A DNA stretch of 24,442 bases from a virus. This document shows, piece after piece, positions 7,734 through 15,280 of this stretch. Position 1 is the stretch's first letter. Each line of letters opens with the position of its first letter. A model generated the notes under the pieces. It had not been told where the DNA came from and did not search any database. It saw only the letters and a program-made list of their open reading frames with translations. The stretch is from positions 1 to 24,442 of IMG/VR virus record IMGVR_UViG_3300034418_008649. One strand, written 5' to 3'. Both the position numbers and the translations under genes were made by a program.

Positions 7734-9392
7734 ATGTCACAATTAAATTCTCTTTTAACTGAAGCAGCTGGTTCATGGAAGAACCTTCAAAGCGACGCTG
7801 CTAAGTTAGCTGCTAAATGGGAGAAGACAGGCTTACTTGAAGGTCTTAGAAATGAGAACGAAGTAAACAGCATGTCTATGATCCTCGAGAATCAGGCTAA
7901 GCAATTAGTAACTGAAATCTCTGCCGACGGTACACCTGCTGTTCCTGTTGGTAACTCATTCAATACTCAAGCTGGTGCTGGTGCTCAGTGGGCTGGTATT
8001 GCTTTACCTTTAGTACGTAAGGTATTTGGTCAAATCGCTGCTAAAGAATTCGTTTCTGTACAGCCTATGAACTTACCTTCAGGTCTTGTATTCTACTTAG
8101 ATTTCCAGTACGGTTCAACTAAGAACTCTGCTACAGGTACTACTCCTGAAGATTTCACTTCTGGTGATTCACTTTACGGTACTAAGAACACTGGCGCATA
8201 CCCATTCCAAACTGATGGTGCTGCTGGTAACGGTCTTTACGGTCCTGGTAGATTTGGTTTCTCTCTTAACTCACAATCTGCAAATATCGCAGCTACTTTC
8301 GCTACTGCATCTTGGAAGGATGTAGGTTTTGATTCAGACCTTTCTGCTTCAGCTGCCGCTAATGAAATCGTTAAAGTAACCATGACTAAAGCTAACGTAA
8401 CTGCTGCTGGTAATGGTGCTGCTGACGGTGATGCTGTTAGAGGCTTTGCTGCTGTTTCTGGTTCAGCTGTTGTTTCTCAAGTAAACGCTTACAACTACCA
8501 AGACGCTACTAACTTAGTAATGTTCGTTTCAGGTGCTGCCGGTACTGTAGGTGGTGCTGCTGCTGCTACTTTATACTACTCTATTGTTCCTAACGACAAT
8601 ACTTTAGGTGATTTCCAAAACACAGCTGCTATCCCTGAGATCAATATCCAAATGCGTTCTCAAGCCCTTGTTGCTAAGACAAGAAAGCTTAAGGCTGTAT
8701 GGACTCCAGAATTCGCTCAGGACTTAAATGCTTACCAAGCATTAGACGCTGAAGCTGAAGTAACTAACATCCTTTCTGAGTACATTTCTTTAGAAATCGA
8801 CTCTGAGATCTTAGGTATGTTAATTTCTGATGCTGCAGCTGGTACTGAGTACTGGTCAGCTAACGGTAATGAATTCTATGTTTCTGGTGATGATTTCACT
8901 CAGAAAGCTGCCGGTGGTGGTGGATTCTACAACACTCAAGGTCAGTGGTTCCAAACTCTTGGTACCAAGGTTAACAAGTTAAGCAACGAGATCCACAGAT
9001 TAACTCTTCGTGGTGGTGCTAACTTCATGGTAGTTTCTCCTACAGTATCTACTATCCTTGAGTCTATTCCTGGATTCGCAGCTGACAACAGCGACGCTGA
9101 GAAAATGGAATACGCTTTCGGTATCCAGAAAGCTGGCCAATTAAACGGTCGCTACAGAGTATACAAAAACCCATACATGAAAGAAAACACTATCTTGTTA
9201 GGTTACAGAGGTTCACAATTCTTAGAGGCTGGTGCTGTATTTGCTCCATACATTCCTTTAATCATGACTCCTCTTGTATACGATCCTGATACATTCGTAC
9301 CTAGAAAAGGTCTCTTAACACGCTACGCTAAGAAGATGTTACGTCCTGAATTCTACGGTAAGATCTACGTTTCTGGATTAAACACTCTTTAA
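7734..9392 (+). CDS. gp23: Major capsid protein, gp23-like (HK97 fold)
   Basis: This is the main shell protein of the head. At 552 residues it compares with about 521 in T4. Family blocks are FVSVQPMNLPSGLVF (about 100-115), the core stretch KTRKLKAVWTPEFAQDLNAY followed by ALDAEAEVTNILSEYIS (about 316-355), LLGYRGSQFLEAGAVFAPY (about 483-501) and TFVPRKGLLTRYAKK near the end. The N-terminal region carries two candidate maturation sites, LTE|A (residue 10) and LLE|G (residue 36). The second is the better candidate for removal of the helical propeptide, although shorter than T4's 65 residues. An Ala/Gly-rich stretch (about 205-290) probably forms an inserted surface domain. Codons end in C more often than in the neck genes, as expected for a very abundant protein. 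No Shine-Dalgarno sequence precedes the start, which reads ACAAATGTC. A hairpin and terminator follow the stop. Confidence 0.97.
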   Translation: MSQLNSLLTEAAGSWKNLQSDAAKLAAKWEKTGLLEGLRNENEVNSMSMILENQAKQLVTEISADGTPAVPVGNSFNTQAGAGAQWAGIALPLVRKVFGQIAAKEFVSVQPMNLPSGLVFYLDFQYGSTKNSATGTTPEDFTSGDSLYGTKNTGAYPFQTDGAAGNGLYGPGRFGFSLNSQSANIAATFATASWKDVGFDSDLSASAAANEIVKVTMTKANVTAAGNGAADGDAVRGFAAVSGSAVVSQVNAYNYQDATNLVMFVSGAAGTVGGAAAATLYYSIVPNDNTLGDFQNTAAIPEINIQMRSQALVAKTRKLKAVWTPEFAQDLNAYQALDAEAEVTNILSEYISLEIDSEILGMLISDAAAGTEYWSANGNEFYVSGDDFTQKAAGGGGFYNTQGQWFQTLGTKVNKLSNEIHRLTLRGGANFMVVSPTVSTILESIPGFAADNSDAEKMEYAFGIQKAGQLNGRYRVYKNPYMKENTILLGYRGSQFLEAGAVFAPYIPLIMTPLVYDPDTFVPRKGLLTRYAKKMLRPEFYGKIYVSGLNTL

Positions 9393-9408
9393 TCTAAATC
9401 TTAGATTA
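9390..9408 (+). promoter_or_regulatory. AT-rich hairpin overlapping the capsid gene stop codon
   Basis: TAATCTAA (9390-9397) pairs perfectly with TTAGATTA (9401-9408) across a three-base loop. The TAA stop is its left edge. Together with the GC-rich terminator 10 bases later it makes a tandem hairpin 3' end, which could protect the capsid mRNA from exonucleases. Function is inferred. Confidence 0.45.
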
Positions 9409-9418
9409 TATGTTTAAG

Positions 9419-9445
9419 AAGCCCCGCGAAAGCGGGGCTTTTTTT
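9419..9445 (+). terminator. Strong Rho-independent terminator after the capsid gene
   Basis: A 9-bp perfect stem, AAGCCCCGC with GCGGGGCTT, is closed by a GAAA tetraloop (9428-9431) and followed by seven T's. It ends the scaffold-capsid unit. It is one of three terminators in the window, and its loop is the same as that of the one at 6406. Confidence 0.93.
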
Positions 9446-9479
9446 CATATGTATAATAAACAACTAAAGTTCTTATTTT

Positions 9480-10211
9480 ATGGCTTCAAATCATCACACT
9501 GATGAGGTCTTCCAACAAAAGAGAAGGCCTAAAAACCCAATTAAATTCAAAATTTCACTAAATGACGAACAAAAAGAAGCAAAAGCAAAAATTCTAGAAA
9601 ACACAGTTACACTATTAGCCGGTTCAGCAGGTTCAGGAAAGACATTTTTAGCATGTCAAATAGCACTTGAAAAACTATTCATGAAAGAGTGCGAAAAAAT
9701 TATAATTACACGACCTACGGTGAGTAAGGAGGAAATCGGTTTTTTACCGGGTGACCTCCGCGAAAAAATGGACCCATGGGTCCAGCCTATATATCAAAAT
9801 ATGTATGCGTTATATGATAAAGTCAAAATCGAATCTCTTATACAAGAAGGAAAAATCGAAATCGTTCCTGTTAGTTTTATGCGTGGTAGAACTTTTCTTG
9901 ATAGCGTGGTTATCGTAGATGAAGCTCAAAACGTTACACATGAGCAAATGGAAATGATTGTAACCCGTTTGGGTATCCGTTCTAAAATGATAGTATGTGG
10001 TGATGATCACCAAGTAGATTTAAAATCTAAAAAAGACTCTGGATTTAGATTCCTATACTCAGCAGCACGTAAAATAAAAAATATGTGTGCTATTTCTCTT
10101 AAAACTAACCATAGAGATCCAATTGTAGAAGATTTAATTAATTTATACGAAGAAGCTCAAGAACAAGGTATTACATTAGGTACTTCTGGTTCTAGTGGAA
10201 AACGTAAATAA
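9480..10211 (+). CDS. phoH: PhoH-like P-loop ATPase
   Basis: A PhoH-family NTPase of 243 residues. In order: Walker A GSAGSGKT (about 48-55), IITRPTV (about 75-81), EIGFLPGDLREKMDPWVQPI (about 85-104), SFMRGRTF (about 132-139), Walker B VVIVDEAQN (about 143-151), a sensor-like CGDDHQVDL (about 173-181) and LKTNHRDPIV (about 202-211). phoH is a common auxiliary gene of marine and freshwater phages, often near structural genes. Its biochemical role in phages is unsettled; RNA-related ATPase/helicase activity and phosphate-stress links are both proposed. The tail ends in a Gly/Ser/Thr-rich GTSGSSGKRK. Terminators before it and a promoter-like motif after it suggest it is transcribed separately from the capsid gene. 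The leader AACTAAAGTT has no Shine-Dalgarno sequence. Confidence 0.93.
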   Translation: MASNHHTDEVFQQKRRPKNPIKFKISLNDEQKEAKAKILENTVTLLAGSAGSGKTFLACQIALEKLFMKECEKIIITRPTVSKEEIGFLPGDLREKMDPWVQPIYQNMYALYDKVKIESLIQEGKIEIVPVSFMRGRTFLDSVVIVDEAQNVTHEQMEMIVTRLGIRSKMIVCGDDHQVDLKSKKDSGFRFLYSAARKIKNMCAISLKTNHRDPIVEDLINLYEEAQEQGITLGTSGSSGKRK

Positions 10212-10224
10212 GCCAAAATTTTTT

Positions 10225-10237
10225 AATATTTATAACT
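10225..10237 (+). promoter_or_regulatory. TATTTATA promoter-like motif before gene 10249
   Basis: AATATTTATAACT carries TATTTATA from 10227, 22 bases before the ATG at 10249. The 11-base core AATATTTATAA and the spacing are identical to those at the portal gene, and the AACAT and AATGGCTGA segments also match. It is a candidate start for the neck-gene transcript. Confidence 0.45.
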
Positions 10238-10248
10238 AAAACATCATA

Positions 10249-10671
10249 ATGGCTGACTTAACCCTTTTAATTAAAGAAAGAATTATCCTTGAAGGTACTG
10301 AACGTGGTACGGATTATAACCTTACTCTTTCTGATATTGGATATATTGATAATAGAATCTTAAATGCCCCTTCAGGCTCAGATACTACTATATTTGCTTT
10401 AGCTGATGCTAATGCTGAAGGTACGTTTGTTACTAGTAGTTTAAAATATGCTCGTATTAGTAATTATTCTACAACAGCCACTGTTAATTTAAAAGTATCT
10501 TCATCAACTGAAGAATTAAACTTTAATATAGCAGCTAAAGGTACATTTATGCTTTCTACAAGTGAAATTACAGGAAGCGTAACAGACTTTACTTATGATG
10601 ATATTTCTTCAATTTTAGTTTCACCTTCAGGTAGTAATGCTAAAATTGAATATTTTATAGCAACAACTTAA
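10249..10671 (+). CDS. Unknown beta-rich virion-region protein (140 aa)
   Basis: No family recognised. The sequence alternates short hydrophobic strands with Ser/Thr/Asn/Gly turns from residue 20 onward, as in small beta-sandwich decoration, head-fibre or neck proteins. Examples are LKYARISNYSTTATVNLKV and LNFNIAAKGTFMLST. There is no signal peptide or membrane segment. One (L/I)xE|(A/G) match, ILE|G at residue 15, could allow N-terminal trimming in the prohead, but single matches also occur by chance in PhoH and the gp15-like protein. It heads the neck-gene cluster behind its own promoter-like motif and stops six bases before the gp13-like gene. A head or neck structural protein is the likeliest reading. 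Confidence 0.8.
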   Translation: MADLTLLIKERIILEGTERGTDYNLTLSDIGYIDNRILNAPSGSDTTIFALADANAEGTFVTSSLKYARISNYSTTATVNLKVSSSTEELNFNIAAKGTFMLSTSEITGSVTDFTYDDISSILVSPSGSNAKIEYFIATT

Positions 10672-10677
10672 TAAATT

Positions 10678-11859
10678 ATGGCTAATATTGCAATATACGA
10701 TGGTTCACCTACATTTACTCCTGGAACTGGTGTATTAACACCTTTTGGTTTCTATGATTGGGATGTAGAATTTCAAGCTGATATTCTTAAAGTAACTAAA
10801 TTTTGTGCTGTACGTTTAGGATACCCTATTGAAAACGTAGAATTATCCTCAGGCTCATTTTTTACAGCATTTGAAGAAGCCATCACAGTATATGGTAATG
10901 AATTATATGCTTATAAACAAAGAGAAGATTACTTATCTTTAGAAGGTTCAAATCATAATTATGCTGATTCTACAACTGATTTAGATAACCAAATTGTAAC
11001 TCCTAATTTAGAAAACGTAATTAGATTATCACAACAATACGGAACAGAAGCCGGTGTTGGGGGTAATGTTAACTGGTATAGTGGTTCAATAGACTTAATC
11101 CCAGGAGTTCAAGATTATGATTTAAACGATTGGGCAGCAACACAAGGCATTACAGGAAGTGATTTAGAAATTAGAAAAATTTTCTACCAACCAATCCCAG
11201 CTTCATATCAATTTTATGGCGGTATGGGATACGAAGGTACAGCTATTGCTATGTTTGGAGATGCTGCTGGTTATACTGCTTACGGTGCTAACAGTTTCTT
11301 AATGATGCCTTTAAGCTATGATTTACAAGCTATTCAACAAGTTGAAATGTATAGAGATATTTTATTTTCTAACTATACATTTGAATTAATTAATAATAGA
11401 CTTAGAGTTTTCCCAATCCCTAACAATGATGATGATGCTTATAGAAGCACTATCTGGTTCCAATATGATCTAAAATCAGAAAAATTAGCTAATTCTGTAG
11501 TAGGTGGAGAAGGTAAAGTAAACAACGTCTCCCAAATGCCATACAGAAACCCAGTCTACTCAAGAATTAATTCTGTAGGTAGAAGTTGGATTTTTGAATA
11601 TACATTAGCTTTATGTAAAGAAATGTTAGGCTATATCCGTGGAAAATATGGTACAGTACCCATCCCAGGAGCAGAAGTAACCTTAAACCAATCAGATCTA
11701 TTAGCCTCATCCAATGCTGATAAAGAAGCTTTAATTGCTAAATTAAGAGAATATTTTGATCAAACTTCACGTCAATCTTTATTAGAAAGAAGAGCAGCAG
11801 AATCTGATGCTCGTAGAAGTGAATTAGATAATGTACCAATGACTATATTTGTAGGGTAA
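10678..11859 (+). CDS. gp13: Neck protein, gp13-like (head completion)
   Basis: Probable head-completion/neck protein that seals the portal after packaging, together with gp14. At 393 residues it is longer than T4 gp13 (about 309). Recognisable features are the N-terminal DWDVEFQADILKVTKFCAVR with FTAFEEAITVYGNEL (about 22-80), a beta-rich centre, and the C-terminal block FEYTLALCKEMLGYIRGKYG followed by VPIPGAEVTLN (about 305-335), which I associate with gp13-type proteins of T4-like phages. The C-terminus is a charged helix (about 345-385). The gp14-like and gp15-like genes follow directly, as in T4's 13-14-15 order. Its stop shares a base with the next start (TAATG). Identification rests on these blocks and on gene order. 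Confidence 0.68.
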   Translation: MANIAIYDGSPTFTPGTGVLTPFGFYDWDVEFQADILKVTKFCAVRLGYPIENVELSSGSFFTAFEEAITVYGNELYAYKQREDYLSLEGSNHNYADSTTDLDNQIVTPNLENVIRLSQQYGTEAGVGGNVNWYSGSIDLIPGVQDYDLNDWAATQGITGSDLEIRKIFYQPIPASYQFYGGMGYEGTAIAMFGDAAGYTAYGANSFLMMPLSYDLQAIQQVEMYRDILFSNYTFELINNRLRVFPIPNNDDDAYRSTIWFQYDLKSEKLANSVVGGEGKVNNVSQMPYRNPVYSRINSVGRSWIFEYTLALCKEMLGYIRGKYGTVPIPGAEVTLNQSDLLASSNADKEALIAKLREYFDQTSRQSLLERRAAESDARRSELDNVPMTIFVG

Positions 11860-12437
11860 TGGCATTATACGGAGAGGCAAGAGATATAAGTTTTTTTAGA
11901 CACATTAACCGTGAGTTAATGGCTAATATTATCTCACAACAATGTGTTTACTATAAATTTGACTTAGGCGAAACTAAAGTTAACATCTATGGTGAAGCAT
12001 CAGGTGGAAAATACTATCATCCTCCTATACTATTAAATGCTTTAATCGAACGTAGAGATCAAGAATATCCCGAAAGTGATTTAGGTGTTAATTTTACTTG
12101 GGGTATTACCTTTAAATTTTTAAGAGACGATTTATTAGATCGTAACAAAGATTTTAACAAAGATTGGCAATTTGCTAACACATATGGAGCTAATTTAGTC
12201 CCTGAAGTAGGAGATATTATCATGTATGACCAAGGTTATTACGAAGTAGATAGTACAAACGCTAATCAATACTTTGTAGGTAAAAACCCAGCTTACGACT
12301 ATAAAGATGATAATGGTAACAACGTATTAAATGAAACTGATTTAGCTAATTTTGGTTCAAGTATTTCAATTATTTGTAATACACATTATGTACCAGCTGA
12401 TAAATTAGCATTATCACCATTTAAAGAAAGAATGTAA
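11859..12437 (+). CDS. gp14: Neck protein, gp14-like
   Basis: Probable second neck protein, joining the sealed head to the tail. It has 192 residues against about 256 in T4. The C-terminal half contains VPEVGDIIMYDQGYYEVD followed by QYFVGKNPAYDY (about 110-147), which parallels T4 gp14's EGDLIYFPMDNSLFEI and its LGKN segment. The N-terminus has ARDISFFRHINREL and a VNIYGEASGGKYYHP block. It overlaps both neighbours by one base through TAATG, indicating coupled translation of the 13-14-15 set. No processing site or membrane segment is seen. Confidence 0.72.
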   Translation: MALYGEARDISFFRHINRELMANIISQQCVYYKFDLGETKVNIYGEASGGKYYHPPILLNALIERRDQEYPESDLGVNFTWGITFKFLRDDLLDRNKDFNKDWQFANTYGANLVPEVGDIIMYDQGYYEVDSTNANQYFVGKNPAYDYKDDNGNNVLNETDLANFGSSISIICNTHYVPADKLALSPFKERM

Positions 12438-13432
12438 TGGCTAAACAAGGAAGAAAACCAGTACCAAAATCCCAAAAGGAAATTAGTGTAGGGCTTCAAA
12501 CTGCCTACGATCCTACTGTAGGTAACCCAAACGACCCTGACCAATATTCCCAACACCCTGACATTAATCAGGCTGGTATTCCTTTTAACCGTTCTGAAAA
12601 ATTATCTCAAAAAGGAGATACATACAAACAATTTACAGTAGGTTTAGAAGATATAGATGAATCTATATTTTATTATTTTAATAATGTAATTAAACCTTTC
12701 GTTATTCAAAACGACGAAAGGATTCCTGTACCTATTATATATGGTAATCCTGAAAGATGGAATAACTTTCAAAAAGACGGTTTTTACCGTGATAAGAACG
12801 GAGCCATTATGATGCCTATTATCGTAATTAAACGAGATGGTATTACTAAAAATAGAAGTATTGCCAATAAATTAGATTCAAATTTTCCTAATTTATATAC
12901 TTCTTGGCAAAAGCAATATAACCCTAAGAATTTCTACTCTAATTTTAATGTATTAAATAATAGAATACAAACAAAACAATTTGTTGCTAACGTTGTTCCT
13001 GATTATGTAACCCTTCAATATAGTGTTATTATTCAAACTTATTATATGGATCAACTAAATAAAATAGTTGAAGCCATTAACTACGCATCAGATTCATATT
13101 GGGGAGACCCAGAACGCTTTAAATTTAAAGCTATGATCGATGGATTTACAAATGCTAATCAGCTAGCACAAGGACAAGAAAGAGTAGTTAGGAGTAACTT
13201 TAACATCAATATGTATGGGTATATAATACCGGATGTAATACAAAAGGATTTAAGTTCTATTAAAAAATATAATGAGAAATCAAAAATTATATTTTCAATG
13301 GAAACTACTTCAAATCCTGAAATATTCAATCCTAATCCTCAAATAGCCCCAGCCGTTGACGGTTCTAGTGCTGTTAGAGACAGATTAAGTGAAAATGTTA
13401 ATACTCGTAAAAGAATAAACGCAGATGAGTAA
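12437..13432 (+). CDS. gp15: Tail terminator/completion protein, gp15-like
   Basis: Probable tail-completion protein that caps the tail and sheath and binds the neck. It has 331 residues against about 272 in T4. Parallels with gp15 are the pattern RIPVPIIYGNPERW (about 94-107), MPIIVIKRDGI (about 120-130) and the stretch LQYSVIIQTYYMDQLNKIVE with AINYASDSYWGDP (about 194-226). In T4 this last region reads as a strand, then a paired-motif helix and a FQPHF-like segment. The N-terminal 45 residues and the C-terminal 45 are low in structure and rich in Pro/Asn, so likely extended arms. It starts on the TAATG of the previous gene and overlaps the next by eight bases. Assignment is from pattern and gene order, so moderate. 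Confidence 0.65.
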   Translation: MAKQGRKPVPKSQKEISVGLQTAYDPTVGNPNDPDQYSQHPDINQAGIPFNRSEKLSQKGDTYKQFTVGLEDIDESIFYYFNNVIKPFVIQNDERIPVPIIYGNPERWNNFQKDGFYRDKNGAIMMPIIVIKRDGITKNRSIANKLDSNFPNLYTSWQKQYNPKNFYSNFNVLNNRIQTKQFVANVVPDYVTLQYSVIIQTYYMDQLNKIVEAINYASDSYWGDPERFKFKAMIDGFTNANQLAQGQERVVRSNFNINMYGYIIPDVIQKDLSSIKKYNEKSKIIFSMETTSNPEIFNPNPQIAPAVDGSSAVRDRLSENVNTRKRINADE

Positions 13433-13733
13433 TGTAAGATTTTTAGATAATGTTCAAGTAACTTCGTTTGCTAGTTCTAATCAATTAGTAGGTTCAACTT
13501 TCCCTAGAGTAGTATTCCCTGGGGAAATTAAAACTGTACCTACTAACCAAAACTCATACGCTTATGAAGTATACAACCAAGGAGTAATTAACATCGCTTC
13601 AGGTATAGGTGTAGAAATAGGTGGTGTAACTGTTTATTCTCATGGTTTACTTAGAATGGAAAGTAAATTTGTTAACGAAGGTGTAATCAATATAAATGGT
13701 ATTTTGGAAATTGGAGATATTTTCACAATTTAA
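13425..13733 (+). CDS. Small beta-repeat (solenoid-like) structural protein (102 aa)
   Basis: Unrecognised short protein. The second half shows an irregular strand-turn repeat: YNQGVINIASGIGVEIGG, then VYSHGLLRMESKFVNEG, then VININGILEIGDIF. N-x-G-x-I-N-I patterns like this are seen in short beta-solenoids and in trimeric fibre segments. It sits between the tail-completion protein and the two collagen-like fibres, so a fibre attachment, neck appendage or whisker-like role is plausible but unproven. The ATG at 13425 lies inside the end of the previous gene. A second ATG at 13432 is followed at once by a stop in its own frame and is not used. Confidence 0.75.
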   Translation: MSNVRFLDNVQVTSFASSNQLVGSTFPRVVFPGEIKTVPTNQNSYAYEVYNQGVINIASGIGVEIGGVTVYSHGLLRMESKFVNEGVININGILEIGDIFTI

Positions 13734-13744
13734 CTAAAAAATAT

Positions 13745-13757
13745 AATATTTATATAT
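13745..13757 (+). promoter_or_regulatory. TATTTATA promoter-like motif before the first fibre gene
   Basis: AATATTTATATAT carries TATTTATA from 13747, 25 bases before the GTG start at 13772. It is the fourth copy at near-constant distance from a start codon. A short palindromic CGTACGTAC (13761-13769) lies between it and the start. Confidence 0.42.
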
Positions 13758-13771
13758 AAACGTACGTACAA

Positions 13772-15280
13772 GTGGCTCAAATTAATATTGCAAATTCAGG
13801 CACCTCAGGCATTGAAACCCCACAATCAGGGGTTGTTGCTGTCTTTTCTAATAGTGCCGACAGTGGTAAATTATATTATAAATTTTCTGATGGTACTATT
13901 GCTCCCGTAGACACAGGTGGTACAGGAGGATCATCAACCTCAGGTACTTCGGGTACTGGAGGTAGTGGTAGTGGCTCGGGTACATCAGGCACCTCAGGAG
14001 ATGGCACTTCAGGTACTTCAGGTGCAGACGGTGCAGACGGTACTTCAGGTACTTCAGGTACTGGATCAGGCGATTCAGGTACCTCTGGAACTTCAGGTGA
14101 AGCTGGAACTTCAGGTACATCAGGTACAGGTTCAGGAGATTCAGGTACTTCAGGAACATCAGGTGTAGATGGTACTTCAGGTACTTCAGGAATAAATGGT
14201 ACTTCAGGTACTAATGGTGCTGGAGGTGGAGATGGTACTTCTGGTACGGACGGCGATTCTGGCACTTCAGGTACAGATGGTAACTCAGGAGCAGACGGTA
14301 CTTCAGGTACAGATGGTAACTCAGGAGCAGACGGTACTTCAGGTACAGATGGTAACTCAGGTACTTCAGGTACAGCAGGTAATGGTACATCTGGAACTTC
14401 AGGCGATGATGGTACATCTGGAACTTCAGGTAATGGAACTTCAGGTACATCAGGAGATGGTACATCTGGTACTTCAGGTACCCAAGGTGAAACAGGTACA
14501 GGCGGTACATCGGGTTCATCAGGTACTTCAGGTGATGGTACTTCTGGTACATCAGGTACCCAAGGTGAAACCGGTACAGGCGGTACTTCAGGTACCCAAG
14601 GTGAAACCGGTACAGGTGGTACTTCAGGCTCTTCAGGTACTTCAGGAGATGGTACTTCAGGTACTTCAGGTGCAGCAGGTACTTCAGGTACAGGAGGTGC
14701 TGGCACTTCAGGTACTTCAGGCGCAGCAGGTACTTCAGGTACAGGAGGCGCTGGTACATCTGGTACTTCAGGTGAAGGTACATCAGGTACTTCAGGCGCT
14801 CAAGGTGCTGCCGGTACATCAGGTACTTCAGGTGCCGGAGGTGGAGGTGGTGGAGGTGTAGCTTATGCCTTTAGAGTTGATTTTGATGGTAATAGTGACG
14901 CTACTACTTCAGGTAACACAGGACAGATTACTTCAGGAAACTTTAGTAGTAATACTATGAATATTACTGTTAATGCTACTAATGATGTAGTATTTGCTTT
15001 CCCTTCAGAAACGACACCACCAACTCAAGTAACAGCTTATTATTACAATGCTAATACAGATAAATATGCAGTTTCAACCTTTGGTTTAGGTAGTGTTGGA
15101 TATGAAGTTGGTCAAGGGTTTACTTCTACAATTAGTAGTAACCAAGCAGCAAATAACTTCTTTACTTCATTTAGTAGTAACGAATTAAAATTTGACCTTA
15201 CCCCAGCTAATTATGGTGGTGTTAAAAAAGGCTTACCAGCAGTTTATATCCATTGTTATTTAGTTTTCTCATTTGTATAA
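13772..15280 (+). CDS. Collagen-like (Gly-Thr-Ser)n fibre protein (502 aa)
   Basis: Probable virion fibre or appendage. The start is GTG; an in-frame TAA upstream and the absence of an early in-frame ATG leave no good alternative. The N-terminal 47 residues form a small head with [20 protein letters not shown], a pattern I associate with phage tail and fibre N-termini. Residues about 48-362 are Gly-X-Y repeats, mostly GTS with GDG, GAD, GNS, GET and GAQ variants, almost without Pro. A run of Gly leads to a C-terminal domain of about 140 residues (363-502) rich in Ser/Thr/Asn/Tyr strands that ends in a hydrophobic [11 protein letters not shown]. This would suit a trimerising or receptor-binding tip. 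Its repeat lacks the 101-residue super-unit of the next gene. A promoter-like motif precedes it and a terminator follows. Confidence 0.88.
   Translation: MAQINIANSGTSGIETPQSGVVAVFSNSADSGKLYYKFSDGTIAPVDTGGTGGSSTSGTSGTGGSGSGSGTSGTSGDGTSGTSGADGADGTSGTSGTGSGDSGTSGTSGEAGTSGTSGTGSGDSGTSGTSGVDGTSGTSGINGTSGTNGAGGGDGTSGTDGDSGTSGTDGNSGADGTSGTDGNSGADGTSGTDGNSGTSGTAGNGTSGTSGDDGTSGTSGNGTSGTSGDGTSGTSGTQGETGTGGTSGSSGTSGDGTSGTSGTQGETGTGGTSGTQGETGTGGTSGSSGTSGDGTSGTSGAAGTSGTGGAGTSGTSGAAGTSGTGGAGTSGTSGEGTSGTSGAQGAAGTSGTSGAGGGGGGGVAYAFRVDFDGNSDATTSGNTGQITSGNFSSNTMNITVNATNDVVFAFPSETTPPTQVTAYYYNANTDKYAVSTFGLGSVGYEVGQGFTSTISSNQAANNFFTSFSSNELKFDLTPANYGGVKKGLPAVYIHCYLVFSFV
13913..14857 (+). repeat. Gly-X-Y coding repeat of the first fibre gene
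   Basis: About 315 codons of GGN-ACN-TCN-type triplets encode a collagen-like stalk. Local duplications stand out. A 36-base unit encoding [12 protein letters not shown] starts at 14270, 14306 and 14342 (the third copy partial). A block encoding [13 protein letters not shown] occurs three times between about 14478 and 14630. These near-identical neighbours suggest recent copying, unlike the more codon-scrambled repeats of the following gene. Confidence 0.9.
14270..14359 (+). repeat. 36-bp tandem repeat, about 2.5 copies
   Basis: Copies start at 14270, 14306 and 14342, each opening with GGTACAGATGGTAACTCAGG. The first two are identical over 36 bases as read here. It lies inside the collagen-like stalk, where change by multiples of 36 bases would keep frame and Gly-X-Y phase. 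Confidence 0.8.

Noticed and set aside
10179-10208. GTSGSSG tail of PhoH as a link to the fibre repeats
   Set aside because: Seven residues of common amino acids at a flexible C-terminus are too short to argue for shared origin.
13432-13437. ATG at 13432 in a TAATG overlap as the start of the small beta-repeat protein
   Set aside because: It is followed immediately by TAA in its frame; the in-frame start is at 13425.
1108-13757. Minus-strand T4-type late promoters, since TATTTATA reads TATAAATA on the other strand
   Set aside because: No minus-strand gene exists in the window, and the constant distance to + strand starts favours a + strand signal.
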